Below, in pieces: positions 45,146 to 54,197 of a stretch of 64,000 bases of DNA. Made by a program: the position numbers and the translations under genes. Below the pieces are notes generated by a model, which was given only the letters and a program-made list of their open reading frames with translations, had not been told where the DNA came from and did not search any database. The number at the start of each line of letters is the position of its first letter. Positions within the stretch are counted from its first letter, which is position 1. Source of the stretch: Streptomyces sp. CG 926 (GTDB lineage: Bacteria > Actinomycetota > Actinomycetes > Streptomycetales > Streptomycetaceae). The stretch covers positions 1-64,000 of the forward strand of contig NZ_QGGZ01000018.1 in the NCBI RefSeq assembly GCF_003148825.1. The letters run 5' to 3'.

Positions 45146-45678
45146 TTGCCGAACCCGAAGGACTCCGCGTTCGCGACCTTCGTACGCAGCCGCTTGCCCT
45201 TCTCCGTGGCCTGGTCGTTCAGCTCCTGCTGGAAGTCGCGCATCCGGGCCAGCAGCTCGGTGTCGTGCGCGGCCAGCATCCGTACGGCCAGCAGGCCCGC
45301 GTTGCGCGCGCCGGCGACCGAGACGGTGGCGACGGGAACCCCGGCGGGCATCTGGACGATCGACAGCAGCGAGTCCATGCCGTCGAGGTACTTCAGCGGC
45401 ACCGGCACGCCGATGACCGGCAGCGGGGTGACCGAGGCGAGCATGCCGGGCAGGTGGGCGGCTCCGCCCGCGCCCGCGATGATCGCCTTCAGCCCGCGGC
45501 CGGCGGCCCGCTCCCCGTACTCGATCATCTCGCGCGGCATCCGGTGGGCGGACACGACGTCGACCTCGTAGGGGATCTCGAACTCGTCCAGGGCCTGGGC
45601 GGCCGCCTCCATGACGGGCCAGTCCGAGTCGGAACCCATGACGATGCCGATGACGGGGGCTGCGGAGGTGGGGCTCAT
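45142..45678 (-). CDS. purE: N5-carboxyaminoimidazole ribonucleotide mutase
   Basis: 178 residues, class I PurE. Active-site segments IGIVMGSDSDWPVME, VVSAHRMP (catalytic His) and AGAGGAAHLPGMLAS. Converts N5-CAIR to CAIR in purine synthesis. Its ATG overlaps the purK stop (ATGA, 45675-45678) and its own stop overlaps the dipeptidase start. Confidence 0.96.
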   Translation of the reverse strand: MSPTSAAPVIGIVMGSDSDWPVMEAAAQALDEFEIPYEVDVVSAHRMPREMIEYGERAAGRGLKAIIAGAGGAAHLPGMLASVTPLPVIGVPVPLKYLDGMDSLLSIVQMPAGVPVATVSVAGARNAGLLAVRMLAAHDTELLARMRDFQQELNDQATEKGKRLRTKVANAESFGFGK

Positions 45679-46814
45679 GCGGTGACCGTTCCTCTGAGGT
45701 AGTCGGCAGCGTGGCGTGCGCGCTCCAGCACATCGTCCAGGTCGTCGCCGTAGGTGTTGACGTGGCCGACCTTGCGACCGTGTTTCACGTCCTTGCCGTA
45801 CATGTGGATCTTCAGCTGGGGGTCGTGGGCCATGCAGTGCAGGTACGCCGCGTACATGTCGGGGTAGTCCCCGCCCAGCACGTTCGCCATGACGGTCCAC
45901 GTGGCGCGGGGGCGCGGGTCGCCCAGCGGAAGGTCCAGCACCGCCCGTACGTGGTTGGCGAACTGTGAGGTCACGGCCCCGTCCTGGGTCCAGTGGCCGC
46001 TGTTGTGCGGGCGCATCGCCAGCTCGTTGACCAGGATCCGGCCGTCGGTGGTCTCGAACAGCTCCACGGCCAGGTGGCCGGTCACGTCGAGTTCCTTGGC
46101 GATGCGCAGGGCGAGGGCCTGGGCCTCGCCCGCGAGGGCCTCCGAGAGGTTCGGGGCCGGGGCGATCACCGTGTCGCAGACCCCGTCCACCTGGCGGGAC
46201 TCGACGACGGGATAGGCCACCGCCTGGCCGTGCGGGGAGCGGACGATGTTCGCCGCGAGCTCGCGGACGAACTCGACCTTCTCCTCCGCGAGGACCGGGA
46301 CACCCGCCTTGAAGGGGGCCGCCGCGTCCTGGGGGCTGCGGACGAACCACACCCCCTTGCCGTCGTACCCGCCCCGCACGGTCTTGAGGATGACGGGGAA
46401 CCCGCCCACCTCCTGCGCGAAGGCGGCCACGTCGTCCGGATCGGCGACGATCCGGTGGCGGGGGCTGGGCGCGCCGATCTCGTCGAGCTTGGCGCGCATC
46501 ACCCCCTTGTCCTGGGCGTGCACCAAAGCGTCGGGCCCCGGGCGGACGGGGATGCCGTCCGCTTCCAGGGCCCGTAGGTGCTCCATGGGTACATGCTCGT
46601 GGTCGAAGGTGATCACGTCACAACCGCGCGCGAAGGCACGCAACGTCTCCAGGTCGCGATAGTCGCCGATGACGACATCGCTCACGACCTGGGCCGCCGA
46701 GTCCTGCGGCGTGTCACTGAGGAGCTTGAATTTGATACCGAGGGGGATACCCGCCTCGTGGGTCATGCGGGCGAGCTGTCCGCCGCCGACCATGCCGACT
46801 ACCGGGAACGTCAC
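45675..46814 (-). CDS. purK: 5-(carboxyamino)imidazole ribonucleotide synthase
   Basis: 379 residues, ATP-grasp. N-terminal VGMVGGGQLARM, ATP-binding VILKTVRGGYDGKGV, the Glu-rich metal loop LAEEKVEFVRELA and NELAMRPHNSGHWTQDG. Makes N5-CAIR for PurE. The GTG at 46814 fits the family N-terminus, although the GGAGGA lies immediately against it, an unusually short spacing. Divergent from gtrA-like gene. Confidence 0.95.
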   Translation of the reverse strand: MTFPVVGMVGGGQLARMTHEAGIPLGIKFKLLSDTPQDSAAQVVSDVVIGDYRDLETLRAFARGCDVITFDHEHVPMEHLRALEADGIPVRPGPDALVHAQDKGVMRAKLDEIGAPSPRHRIVADPDDVAAFAQEVGGFPVILKTVRGGYDGKGVWFVRSPQDAAAPFKAGVPVLAEEKVEFVRELAANIVRSPHGQAVAYPVVESRQVDGVCDTVIAPAPNLSEALAGEAQALALRIAKELDVTGHLAVELFETTDGRILVNELAMRPHNSGHWTQDGAVTSQFANHVRAVLDLPLGDPRPRATWTVMANVLGGDYPDMYAAYLHCMAHDPQLKIHMYGKDVKHGRKVGHVNTYGDDLDDVLERARHAADYLRGTVTA

Positions 46815-47025
46815 TCCTCCAGGGTATCCGCCGGTATTCCGCCATCCGGACACGGCCCTGGCGAGAACGTTCCCGTGTGTACCCGTGTGTGTGCCCGTGT
46901 GCGTTGCGTCGCACGGTCCCGGATGGGACAGACGGAGCAACCGAGCGACACTTAGCATGTCTGGGTTGACGAAAACCACCGGACGCCCCTCGCGGGGCGG
47001 TGACCGACAGGGACTGAACCATCAC

Positions 47026-47559
47026 ATGAGCACGCCGAAGAACGGATCGCCCCTCGAGCGCGTACGCGGTTTCGCACGGGAGGTCGCCAAGTTCGGGGCC
47101 GTCGGCGGTCTCGGTGTGCTGGTCAACCTGGGTGTCTTCAACCTGATCCGCAACACGACCGACCTCCAGGTGGTGCGCGCGAGCGTCATAGCCACCGTCG
47201 TGGCCATCGCCACGAACTACCTCGGTTTCCGTTACTTCGCCTACCGGGACCGCGCACAGAGCGGGCGCACCCGTGAGCTGACCCTGTTCGCCGTGTTCAG
47301 CGCGATCGGGCTGGTCATCGAGAACGGCGTGCTCTACACCGCCACCTACGGGTTCGGCTGGGACGGGCCGCTCGCGTCCAACGTCTTCAAGTTCGTCGGC
47401 ATCGGGACGGCGACCGTCTTCCGCTTCTGGTCGTACCGGACCTGGGTCTTCAAGGCCCTGCCCGTGACCGTGGCCGAATCCGCGCCCGAGCCCGAGCCCG
47501 TATCTGCGCCGAAGCCGACGCCCCAGCCCGCGCCCGAGCCCGCGAACAACCGGGCCTAG
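47026..47559 (+). CDS. GtrA family membrane protein
   Basis: 177 residues with four helices: AKFGAVGGLGVLVNLGVFNLI starts the family, followed by NYLGFRYFAYRDR and FRFWSYRTWVF. GtrA-like proteins are thought to flip or carry polyprenyl-linked sugars. The C-terminal 35 residues are Pro/Glu/Ala-rich (APEPEPVSAPKP). Its TAG stop lies in the CTAG at which the MITE is inserted. Confidence 0.88.
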   Translation: MSTPKNGSPLERVRGFAREVAKFGAVGGLGVLVNLGVFNLIRNTTDLQVVRASVIATVVAIATNYLGFRYFAYRDRAQSGRTRELTLFAVFSAIGLVIENGVLYTATYGFGWDGPLASNVFKFVGIGTATVFRFWSYRTWVFKALPVTVAESAPEPEPVSAPKPTPQPAPEPANNRA

Positions 47560-47720
47560 GCCGTCTCTTCCGGATCTTGTCGGGCCCGGCCCGCCCGGCA
47601 CGGCACCTCGCCGCGTTGTCGGGGCACCCGAGTACGTCCAGTACACGGGCGCCCCTCCGCCTTGCGATGTACCGCACCGGACGCCCCGGGCTCACCCGAC
47701 AAGATCCGAAAGAGACGACC
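47559..47720. mobile_element. MITE-like element with 26-bp terminal inverted repeats and TA duplication
   Basis: A 162-bp element. The left arm 47559-47584 and the right arm 47695-47720 are inverted repeats matching at 24 of 26 positions (GG-C/T-CGTCTCTT-C/T-CGGATCTTGTCGGG). It is flanked by TA on both sides (47557-47558 and 47721-47722), the duplication expected for IS630/Tc1-type insertion at CTAG. It has no transposase. The interior has further hairpins. It lies exactly between the TAG stops of the convergent GtrA and kinase genes and may act as their terminator. Confidence 0.7.
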
Positions 47721-48985
47721 TAGCGGACCGTCGCCTCCGGCACGGCCCTTTCCGGCGCCGTCCGGCTGAGGAACAGCGCGAACACCGGTGGCTGCGTCTG
47801 CAGCAGCTCCAGGCGACCGCCGTCGGCCTCGGCGAGGTCCCGGGCCACCGCGAGGCCGATCCCGGTGGAGTTGCGGCCGCTGATCGTCCGCTCGAAGATC
47901 CGGTTGCCGAGGTCGGGCGGGACGCCGGGTCCCTCGTCCGTGACCTCCAGCACCGCCTGGTTGCCGATCACCCGGGTGCGCAGCGCGACCGTGCCACCGC
48001 CGTGCATCAGTGCGTTCTCCACCAGGGTGGCCAGTACCTGCGAGACCGCGCCCGGGGTGCCGACGGCCCGTACGCCCGTCCGTCCGGAGCGCACGATGGC
48101 CCGGCCCGCGCTGCGGTAGGCCGGCCGCCACTCCTCGACCTGCTGCTTGACGACCTCGTCCAGGTCGAAGGGGACCGCCGAGCCCGTGCGTGGGTCGCGC
48201 GAGTTCGTGAGCAGCCGCTGCACCACGTCCGTGAGCCGCTCCACCTGGGTCAGGGCGATCGTCGCCTCCTCCCGGACGGTCGCCAGGTCGTCGGTGACCG
48301 TGATCTCCTCCAGCCGCATGGAGAGCGCGGTGAGGGGGGTGCGTAGCTGGTGGGAGGCGTCCGCGGCCAGGCGCCGCTCGGCGGTCAGCATCCGGCCGAT
48401 CCGCTCGGCGCTGGAGTCCAGCACGTCCGCGACCCGGTCCAGCTCGGGGACCCCGTACCGCTTGTGCCGGGGTCGCGGATCGCCCGACCCGAGCCGCTCG
48501 GCCGTCTCGGCCAGGTCGGTGAGCGGGGAGGCCAGCCGGTTGGCCTGCCGTACGGCGAGCAGTACGGCCGCCACGACAGCCAGCAGGGCCACCGCGCCGA
48601 CCACCGCCAGGGTCCGCCCGACCTCACGGGTCACGGTGGAGCGGGCCTCCTCGACGACCACGACCTCGCCCTGCTCCCCGCGGGCGGTGCCCCGGATCAC
48701 GCTGTCGAGGATCGGGGCGCCCACCTGCACGGCGGACTGGCCCGGGACGGTGATCCGCGCGTGGTGGCCGGCGTCCAGCTGCTCCGCGAGGGCCACGGGG
48801 TCGATCGGTTTGTCCTCCAGGACGTTCGCCTCGACGATGCCCACGAGCCGCAGCGCCTCGGACTCGATGCGGTCCTGGGCGCTGCTGGTGATGGTCCGGG
48901 TCTCGACGATGACCAGGGATACCCCGAAGACGGCGATCACGACGAGCACCACGGCGAGCGTGGAGTTGATGAGGCGGCGGCGCAT
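47720..48985 (-). CDS. Two-component sensor histidine kinase
   Basis: 421 residues. Helix 1 (about 8-28), a small extracytoplasmic sensor (about 30-122), helix 2 (about 124-146), HAMP linker, HisKA with phospho-acceptor His212 (ADASHQLRTPLTAL), and HATPase_c with N-box LVENALMHGGG, DEGPGVP and the G2 box GIGLAVARDLAEADGG. Signal unknown. The response regulator lies 38 bp upstream in the same operon. Stop codon abuts the MITE. Confidence 0.93.
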   Translation of the reverse strand: MRRRLINSTLAVVLVVIAVFGVSLVIVETRTITSSAQDRIESEALRLVGIVEANVLEDKPIDPVALAEQLDAGHHARITVPGQSAVQVGAPILDSVIRGTARGEQGEVVVVEEARSTVTREVGRTLAVVGAVALLAVVAAVLLAVRQANRLASPLTDLAETAERLGSGDPRPRHKRYGVPELDRVADVLDSSAERIGRMLTAERRLAADASHQLRTPLTALSMRLEEITVTDDLATVREEATIALTQVERLTDVVQRLLTNSRDPRTGSAVPFDLDEVVKQQVEEWRPAYRSAGRAIVRSGRTGVRAVGTPGAVSQVLATLVENALMHGGGTVALRTRVIGNQAVLEVTDEGPGVPPDLGNRIFERTISGRNSTGIGLAVARDLAEADGGRLELLQTQPPVFALFLSRTAPERAVPEATVR

Positions 48986-49023
48986 GCCCTAGAGCATGCC
49001 CCAGGTGGGGCCGGAGGAGACGG

Positions 49024-49701
49024 TCAGCTCTTCTCGAAGCGGAAGCCGACGCCCCGCACGGTGGCGATGTAGCGGGGGTTGGCGGCGTCGTCGCCCAGCT
49101 TCTTGCGCAGCCAGGAGATGTGCATGTCGAGGGTCTTGGTGGAGGACCACCAGGTGGTGTCCCAGACCTCGCGCATGAGCTGGTCGCGGGTGACGACCCG
49201 ACCCGCGTCGCGGACCAGGACCCGCAGCAGGTCGAACTCCTTGGCCGTGAGCTGGAGCTCCTCCTCCCCCATCCAGGCCCGGTGCGACTCGACGTCGATC
49301 CGCACGCCGTGGGTGGCGGGGGGCTGGAGGGCCTCGGTGGCGCCGCGCCGGAGCAGGGCCCGGACCCGGGCGAGCAGTTCGGCCAGGCGGAAGGGCTTGG
49401 TCACGTAGTCGTCGGCGCCGGCGTCCAGGCCGACGACCGTGTCGACCTCGTCGGCCCGGGCGGTGAGGACCAGGATCGGGAAGCCGTGGCCCTCGGCGCG
49501 CAGGCGGCGGGCGACCTCCAGGCCGTCCATGCCCGGCAGTCCCAGGTCGAGGACGACGAGGTCGACGCCGCCCTGCAGTCCGGCGTCCAGGGCGGTGGGG
49601 CCGTCCTCCCGGACCTCGACCTCGTACCCCTCCCGGCGCAGGGCGCGGGCCAGGGGTTCCGAGATGGATGCGTCGTCCTCGGCGAGCAGTACACGCGTCA
49701 T
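49024..49701 (-). CDS. Two-component response regulator, OmpR/PhoB family
   Basis: 225 residues. Receiver domain 1-118 with acidic pocket AEDD (8-10), phospho-acceptor Asp52 (VVLDLGLPGMDG) and switch Thr and Lys (TARADE, VTKPF). Winged-helix DNA-binding domain about 130-225 (ELQLTAKEFDLLRVLVRDAGRVVTRDQLM; TLDMHISWLRKKLG). First gene of the kinase operon; target genes unknown. Confidence 0.95.
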   Translation of the reverse strand: MTRVLLAEDDASISEPLARALRREGYEVEVREDGPTALDAGLQGGVDLVVLDLGLPGMDGLEVARRLRAEGHGFPILVLTARADEVDTVVGLDAGADDYVTKPFRLAELLARVRALLRRGATEALQPPATHGVRIDVESHRAWMGEEELQLTAKEFDLLRVLVRDAGRVVTRDQLMREVWDTTWWSSTKTLDMHISWLRKKLGDDAANPRYIATVRGVGFRFEKS

Positions 49702-50197
49702 GTGGGTGATGGTAGTCCGCGGCGGGTGAAACCAGAGGCCCCCGGGAAGACCCCTCTCTATCTGCGCTTATGAACCGCTGAGCGCCTTCGAATATGGTCG
49801 AACGGTTCCCGGCACGCCTTGTGATCCATCTCTCAAGTCCTTTCATATGCCGCAGTGTCGTGTCGTATGGTGGCGAGACGCCTGATGCAATACCTCAGGG
49901 ACCTTTGTGCCGAAAAGCAGCGCAAAGGTCTCTATTTCTGTCCTGAACCGGACGGACGGTCCGATCAAGGACCGGTCCGTCAGCCAGGACGAGAGTGAAT
50001 GACCTGTTGGCCGGGCCCCTCGCGTGATGATGCGCGGGAGGGCGTGGATCCCGGTTACGGATGTCCTGCCGCCCCCATCCCCGTGGGGCGGGCCCCGAGG
50101 CGTGGGGTAGGAGATCCGTCCGCCGGTGCCGGCCACCCCCCACCGGGCGCGGATGAGCTCACGAAGCCGAAGCGTCCCGAGCAAGCAAGGATCGACC
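49702..50197 (+). other. Long upstream region of the peptide transporter gene with two hairpins
   Basis: 496 bp without a credible gene. Two successive inverted repeats stand out: 49901-49910 with 49920-49929 (10 bp, one G-U type mismatch, A-rich loop) and 49951-49962 with 49969-49981 (12-13 bp, one bulge). They could be attenuator or regulatory hairpins in a long 5-prime leader of the transporter, or the terminator of something unseen. A run of T/A-rich sequence at 49760-49860 may contain promoters. Confidence 0.45.
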
Positions 50198-51718
50198 ATG
50201 GCTTCCAGCCTGACGACGGCCTCACCGAGCCCCGCTCACGAGAAGACCGTCCTCGGCCACCCGATCGGCCTGGCCACGCTGTTCATGACCGAGATGTGGG
50301 AGCGCTTCTCCTACTACGGCATGCGTGCGCTTCTCGTTCTGTACTTGGTCTCCGGCGGCGTCGACGCCGCGACCGGCAGCCAGGGTGGTGGCCTCGGCTT
50401 CACCGCCGCGACGGCCACGGCGATCTACTCCGTCTACGTGGCCATGGTCTACCTCATGGCCATGCCCGGCGGTTGGTTCGGTGACCGCGTCTGGGGTGCC
50501 CGCAAGACCGTCGCCATCGCCGGTGTCGTGATCATGGCGGGCCACGTGTCGCTCGCACTGCCCGGCCAGCTGGCGTTCTTCGTCGGTCTGCTGCTGGTCG
50601 CGGTCGGCTCCGGTCTGCTGAAGGCCAACATCTCCACGATGGTCGGCCACCTGTACCGCGGTGTGGACGACCCGCGCCGGGACAGCGGCTTCACGATCTT
50701 CTACATCGGCATCAACGTCGGTGCGCTGCTCGCGCCGATCGGTATCGGCATCGTCGGCGAGGAGGTGAACTGGCACCTCGGCTTCGCTCTGGCCGCCGTC
50801 GGTATGGCCATCGGTCTCGTGGTCTACCTGCTCGCCGGTCGCACCCTGAGCCCGCAGAGCAGCGTCGTCCCGAACCCGCTGTCCGCCGCCGAGCGCAAGG
50901 CCGTGATCGTCAAGGCCCTCGCCGTCCTGGCCGTCGTCGCCGTCTTCTACGGTGCCGTGGTCGCCGCGGACATGTTCACCATCAAGTGGGCGCTGTACCC
51001 GATCACCATCGCCGGCCTGCTCATCCCGGTCGCCGTCCTCGTCCGCATCAAGCGCGACAGGGACCTGTCCACCGTCGAGCAGACCCGGATGAGCGCCTAC
51101 ATCTGGTTCTTCGTGGCCGCCGCCGTCTTCTGGATGATCTACGACCAGGGCGGTTCGACGCTCTCGCTCTTCGGTGACAAGAACTCCGAGCGCAGCCTGT
51201 TCGGCTGGGAAGTCCCGACCACCATCTTCCAGTCGCTGAACCCGCTCTTCGTGGTGGCCCTGGCCCCGGTCTTCGCCGCCGCCTGGGTGGCCCTGGCCCG
51301 CCGCAACCGCGAGCCCAGCACCATCGTGAAGTTCTCGGTGGCCCTGGTCATCGTCGGCGCCTCGTTCTTCGTGTTCGCCCTGCCGCTGAGCCAGACCGCC
51401 GGCAACGACACCAAGGTCACCATGTGGTGGCTGGTGCTCATCTTCCTGATGCACACGCTCGCGGAGCTGTGCCTCTCCCCGGTCGGCCTGTCGGTCACCA
51501 CGAAGATGGCGCCGCAGAAGTACGGCTCCCAGATGATGGGCGTCTGGTTCCTGGCCGTCACCGCCGGTGACTGCATCACCGGTCTGATGGGTCTGGCCGA
51601 CGTGCAGCTCAACGGCGTCGGGGTCATCCTCTTCCAGGCGGTCGCCGCCGTGGCCGCCGGCCTCGCGATCTTCATGTACCGCAAGAAGGTCAACCAGCTG
51701 ATGGACGGCATGGGCTGA
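50198..51718 (+). CDS. Proton-dependent oligopeptide transporter (POT/PTR2)
   Basis: 506 residues, about 14 helices. The E-x-x-E-R motif is MTEMWERFSYYGMRALL; the PTR2 signature includes FTIFYIGINVGALLAP. Takes up di- and tripeptides with protons. ATG at 50198 with AAGGA 8 bases upstream. Monocistronic with a terminator at 51741-51778. Codon use is slightly richer in GGT/CGT than in its neighbours, which suggests high expression. Confidence 0.94.
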   Translation: MASSLTTASPSPAHEKTVLGHPIGLATLFMTEMWERFSYYGMRALLVLYLVSGGVDAATGSQGGGLGFTAATATAIYSVYVAMVYLMAMPGGWFGDRVWGARKTVAIAGVVIMAGHVSLALPGQLAFFVGLLLVAVGSGLLKANISTMVGHLYRGVDDPRRDSGFTIFYIGINVGALLAPIGIGIVGEEVNWHLGFALAAVGMAIGLVVYLLAGRTLSPQSSVVPNPLSAAERKAVIVKALAVLAVVAVFYGAVVAADMFTIKWALYPITIAGLLIPVAVLVRIKRDRDLSTVEQTRMSAYIWFFVAAAVFWMIYDQGGSTLSLFGDKNSERSLFGWEVPTTIFQSLNPLFVVALAPVFAAAWVALARRNREPSTIVKFSVALVIVGASFFVFALPLSQTAGNDTKVTMWWLVLIFLMHTLAELCLSPVGLSVTTKMAPQKYGSQMMGVWFLAVTAGDCITGLMGLADVQLNGVGVILFQAVAAVAAGLAIFMYRKKVNQLMDGMG

Positions 51719-51740
51719 CGCGTCCGCCCCCCGTCGCACG

Positions 51741-51778
51741 GAACGGCCCGGCACACCGGAAGGTGTGCCGGGCCGTTC
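51741..51778. terminator. Bidirectional terminator
   Basis: A 17-bp perfect stem (GAACGGCCCGGCACACC, 51741-51757; partner 51762-51778) with a GGAA-type tetraloop, between the convergent peptide transporter and surface-protein operon. Confidence 0.85.
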
Positions 51779-51783
51779 GTGTG

Positions 51784-53100
51784 TCAGCGGGTGCCGCGCA
51801 GGCGGCGCCACGGGGTGAAGGTGAACACCGCCCCGCCGAGCAGGATCACCGTGCCGGCGACCAGGGCCAGGGCCTTGATGCCGCCCTCGTCCTCCGCGCC
51901 GGTCTCGGCGAGACCGCCCGAGGTGCTGCTGCCGCCGCCGGACGCCGTGGAGGAACCGGAGCCGCCCGGCTGGGCGGCGGTGTCCAGCTCCAGCGAGACC
52001 CCGCTGCTCGCCGCCTTGCAGGGGACGTTGATCGGGGTGGCGCCGGGAGCCATCGTGACGTCGATCGTCAGCTGGTCCGGGCTGAGCGTCACCTTGCCGC
52101 TCTTGCCGGGCTTGTAGGTACCGGTCATGTCGCTGAGGCTGACCGGGGCCTTGTCCGGGATGGGCTCCGCGTTGGCCGGGCCGGTGACCTTGACCGTGCC
52201 GCTGTCCGCGCCGCCGAGCTTCACGTCCATGGAGGGCTTGAGCGCTCCCGCGGGCAGGGCCATGGGCGCCGCCATCGCACCCTTGGCGGTCTTGACGGTC
52301 AGGTCGTAGCTGCCGCCGTTCTTCTTCGCGTTGATCGTGACCGGGGTCTTGATGCCCCCCGGGACGACCGGCCCGCAGTCGAAGGCCACCTCGACCGCCT
52401 TGCCCGGGAAGTCGGTCTGGCCGCCTCCCCCGCCGGTGGAGCCGCCCGTGGTGGTGCCCCCGGTCGTCGTGCCACCGGTGGTCGTGCCCCCGGTCGTCGT
52501 GCCACCGGTGGTCGTGCCCCCGGTGGTCGTACCGCCGGTCGTCGTACCGCCGCTGGAGCCGGCCGCCACGTCGATGGTGGCCCCGACCCCCACGGCGCCG
52601 GTCGGCGCGCACTTGGTGACGAACGTGCCGAAGGAGAAGGTGACGGCCACGTCGTACTTGCCGGGGGTCAGCGTGACCTTCCCGGCCTTGGTGAGTTTCA
52701 GCTTGCCCTTCATCACGGACATCTGCATGGGCGCCTTCTTCGGGATCGGCGGGTTCTTCTTCTCCCCGACGACCTTCAGCTCACCGCCGCCCCCGCCCAC
52801 GGTGATCCAGCCGGTGGGCTGGACCGCGTCCTGCGGGATGTCCATCAGGTCCGTGTTGTTCGAGGCGGGCTTCACCGTCTCCCACGACACGTCGACCTCG
52901 TCGCCGACCTTCGCCGAGGCGGGGGCGGTGACCTTGGCGGTGGTCTCCCCCTCCACCGGAGCGCCGCCCCCGGCCGGGGGCACGCACTTGACGTTGAACT
53001 TGGTCTCCGCGGCCTGGGCGGGAGTGGCTCCGATGGCGATACCGGCGCCGCCGAGCAGCAGCGCGATCACGGCCGCGCTCACCCTCCGTTGGGTATTCAC
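51784..53100 (-). CDS. Secreted two-module surface protein with LAETG sorting signal
   Basis: 438 residues. Signal peptide to about residue 30 (...ATPAQAAE). Two similar beta modules (about 31-175 and 215-375), each with a Cys near the start and KSGKVTLSPG-like strands, are separated by a linker of seven GGTTT units. The C-terminus has LAETG, a hydrophobic helix and RRLRGTR, the layout for class E sortase anchoring in Streptomyces. Function unknown. The GTG overlaps the upstream stop by 4 bp (53097-53100). Last gene of a four-gene operon. Confidence 0.85.
   Translation of the reverse strand: MNTQRRVSAAVIALLLGGAGIAIGATPAQAAETKFNVKCVPPAGGGAPVEGETTAKVTAPASAKVGDEVDVSWETVKPASNNTDLMDIPQDAVQPTGWITVGGGGGELKVVGEKKNPPIPKKAPMQMSVMKGKLKLTKAGKVTLTPGKYDVAVTFSFGTFVTKCAPTGAVGVGATIDVAAGSSGGTTTGGTTTGGTTTGGTTTGGTTTGGTTTGGTTTGGSTGGGGGQTDFPGKAVEVAFDCGPVVPGGIKTPVTINAKKNGGSYDLTVKTAKGAMAAPMALPAGALKPSMDVKLGGADSGTVKVTGPANAEPIPDKAPVSLSDMTGTYKPGKSGKVTLSPDQLTIDVTMAPGATPINVPCKAASSGVSLELDTAAQPGGSGSSTASGGGSSTSGGLAETGAEDEGGIKALALVAGTVILLGGAVFTFTPWRRLRGTR
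52451..52555 (-). repeat. Seven tandem 15-bp repeats (encode GGTTT)
   Basis: Seven 15-bp units inside the LAETG protein gene, alternating between two versions of the unit (plus strand GTCGTGCCACCGGTG and GTCGTGCCCCCGGTC). They make a Gly/Thr linker and are likely to vary in copy number between strains. Confidence 0.9.
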
Positions 53101-54197
53101 GAATGTCCCTTCGTCGTCGAACGGTTCTCAGACGGTGCGGACGCCTGTGGTGCTGTGCCCGGCGCGCTGTCCGGGGTGAACCACGGCAGGACCGCCGTGG
53201 TGGTGTGGGGGGACGGCTCCGGGAGGTCGGAGCCCGGGGCCGGCTCGGGCGATCGCGCGGCCCCGATCCTCGGCAGCCGGGCCGTGATCGCGGAGGCCGC
53301 GTCGGGGAGCCGTACGCCCCGGTGGCGGCCCGCGGCGGCCGCGGCGCGCGGCCGGACCCGGTCGACGATCGCCATGCCGATACGGAAGACCGCGGCCGGG
53401 ATCACCAGCAGGAGCAGGCCCCAGAACAGCAGCACCCCGTACGGGCGGTCCACGCCCCAGGGCTGCGTGGCCACCACGGTCTCGCCGTACTTGAGGGAGA
53501 TCGTGTAGTCCCCGTGGGCGCCGGCGGCCAGGCTCACGTCGAGCGCGATCTCCGCCTTGCCGCCGGGCGGGATGGTGCCCTTCCAGCGGGCCTCCTCCCA
53601 CAGCGGGGCGAACACTCCGTGCGCGGTACCGAGCTGAAAGACCGGGTCCTTGACGGGGACCGGCCCGAGATTGCCGACCGTGACCTTGAACTTCCGGGCG
53701 GGCGGGGCGCCGAACCAGGTCAGCACCCCGTCCTCCCCCTCCAGCCGGACCCCGGTGAGCATCGCGAGGCGGGCCGTGCCGGATTCGGCGGGCAGCTCGG
53801 CGACCGGGTGGTCGGTGATCTTCAAGGGGGTCGCGACGGTGGACTGGTCTCCGTTGACGGAGGTCGCGTGGACGACGCAGGGGCACGGCTTGGGCGGCGC
53901 CACCACGGGCAGCTGGGCGGTGAAGCCCCCGTCGGCGGCGACCGAGACGGCGGCGCCGTCGGCGTTGGCGCAGCTGTTGGTACCGCCGATCATGTTCTGG
54001 CCGCAGACCAGCAGCATCACCAGCGTCTTCGCCGGCCAGCCGGTGCCGGTGACGGTGATCGGGGTGCCCTTGGCGGCCTCCTGGAGGGAGAGCGCCACGG
54101 TCGGCTTGCCCTCGGCGGCGGCGGCCGGGCCCGCGGGGAACAGGGCGAGGGCGCACACCGCCAGTCCCGCGGCCAGCAGGGCTCCGACTCTTCTCAC
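53097..54197 (-). CDS. Exported membrane-anchored protein of the surface operon
   Basis: 366 residues. A signal peptide (VRRVGALLAAGLAVCALALFPAGPAAAA) leads an Ig-like beta domain (about 30-140) with two Cys pairs (LLVCGQN...SCAN; CPCVVHA), a second beta domain and a C-terminal membrane helix (about 255-280, VLLFWGLLLLVIPAAVF), leaving a cytoplasmic Arg/Pro-rich tail of about 85 residues. No known catalytic motif. GTG starts inside the stop of the upstream gene (GTGA) and its stop overlaps the next. Confidence 0.8.
   Translation of the reverse strand: MRRVGALLAAGLAVCALALFPAGPAAAAEGKPTVALSLQEAAKGTPITVTGTGWPAKTLVMLLVCGQNMIGGTNSCANADGAAVSVAADGGFTAQLPVVAPPKPCPCVVHATSVNGDQSTVATPLKITDHPVAELPAESGTARLAMLTGVRLEGEDGVLTWFGAPPARKFKVTVGNLGPVPVKDPVFQLGTAHGVFAPLWEEARWKGTIPPGGKAEIALDVSLAAGAHGDYTISLKYGETVVATQPWGVDRPYGVLLFWGLLLLVIPAAVFRIGMAIVDRVRPRAAAAAGRHRGVRLPDAASAITARLPRIGAARSPEPAPGSDLPEPSPHTTTAVLPWFTPDSAPGTAPQASAPSENRSTTKGHS

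Noticed and set aside
46860..46925. GTGTGT repeat between purK and gtrA-like gene as a functional element
   Set aside because: A short imprecise run of GTGTG(C/T) units without symmetry or positional logic; left as low-complexity DNA.
49995..50030. Ten-codon leader peptide (GTG...TGA) before the peptide transporter
   Set aside because: No notable amino-acid bias and only a weak ribosome site; not supportable.
52451..52555. CRISPR-like tandem repeats
   Set aside because: Units are 15 bp, contiguous, without spacers and in frame, coding a GGTTT linker.
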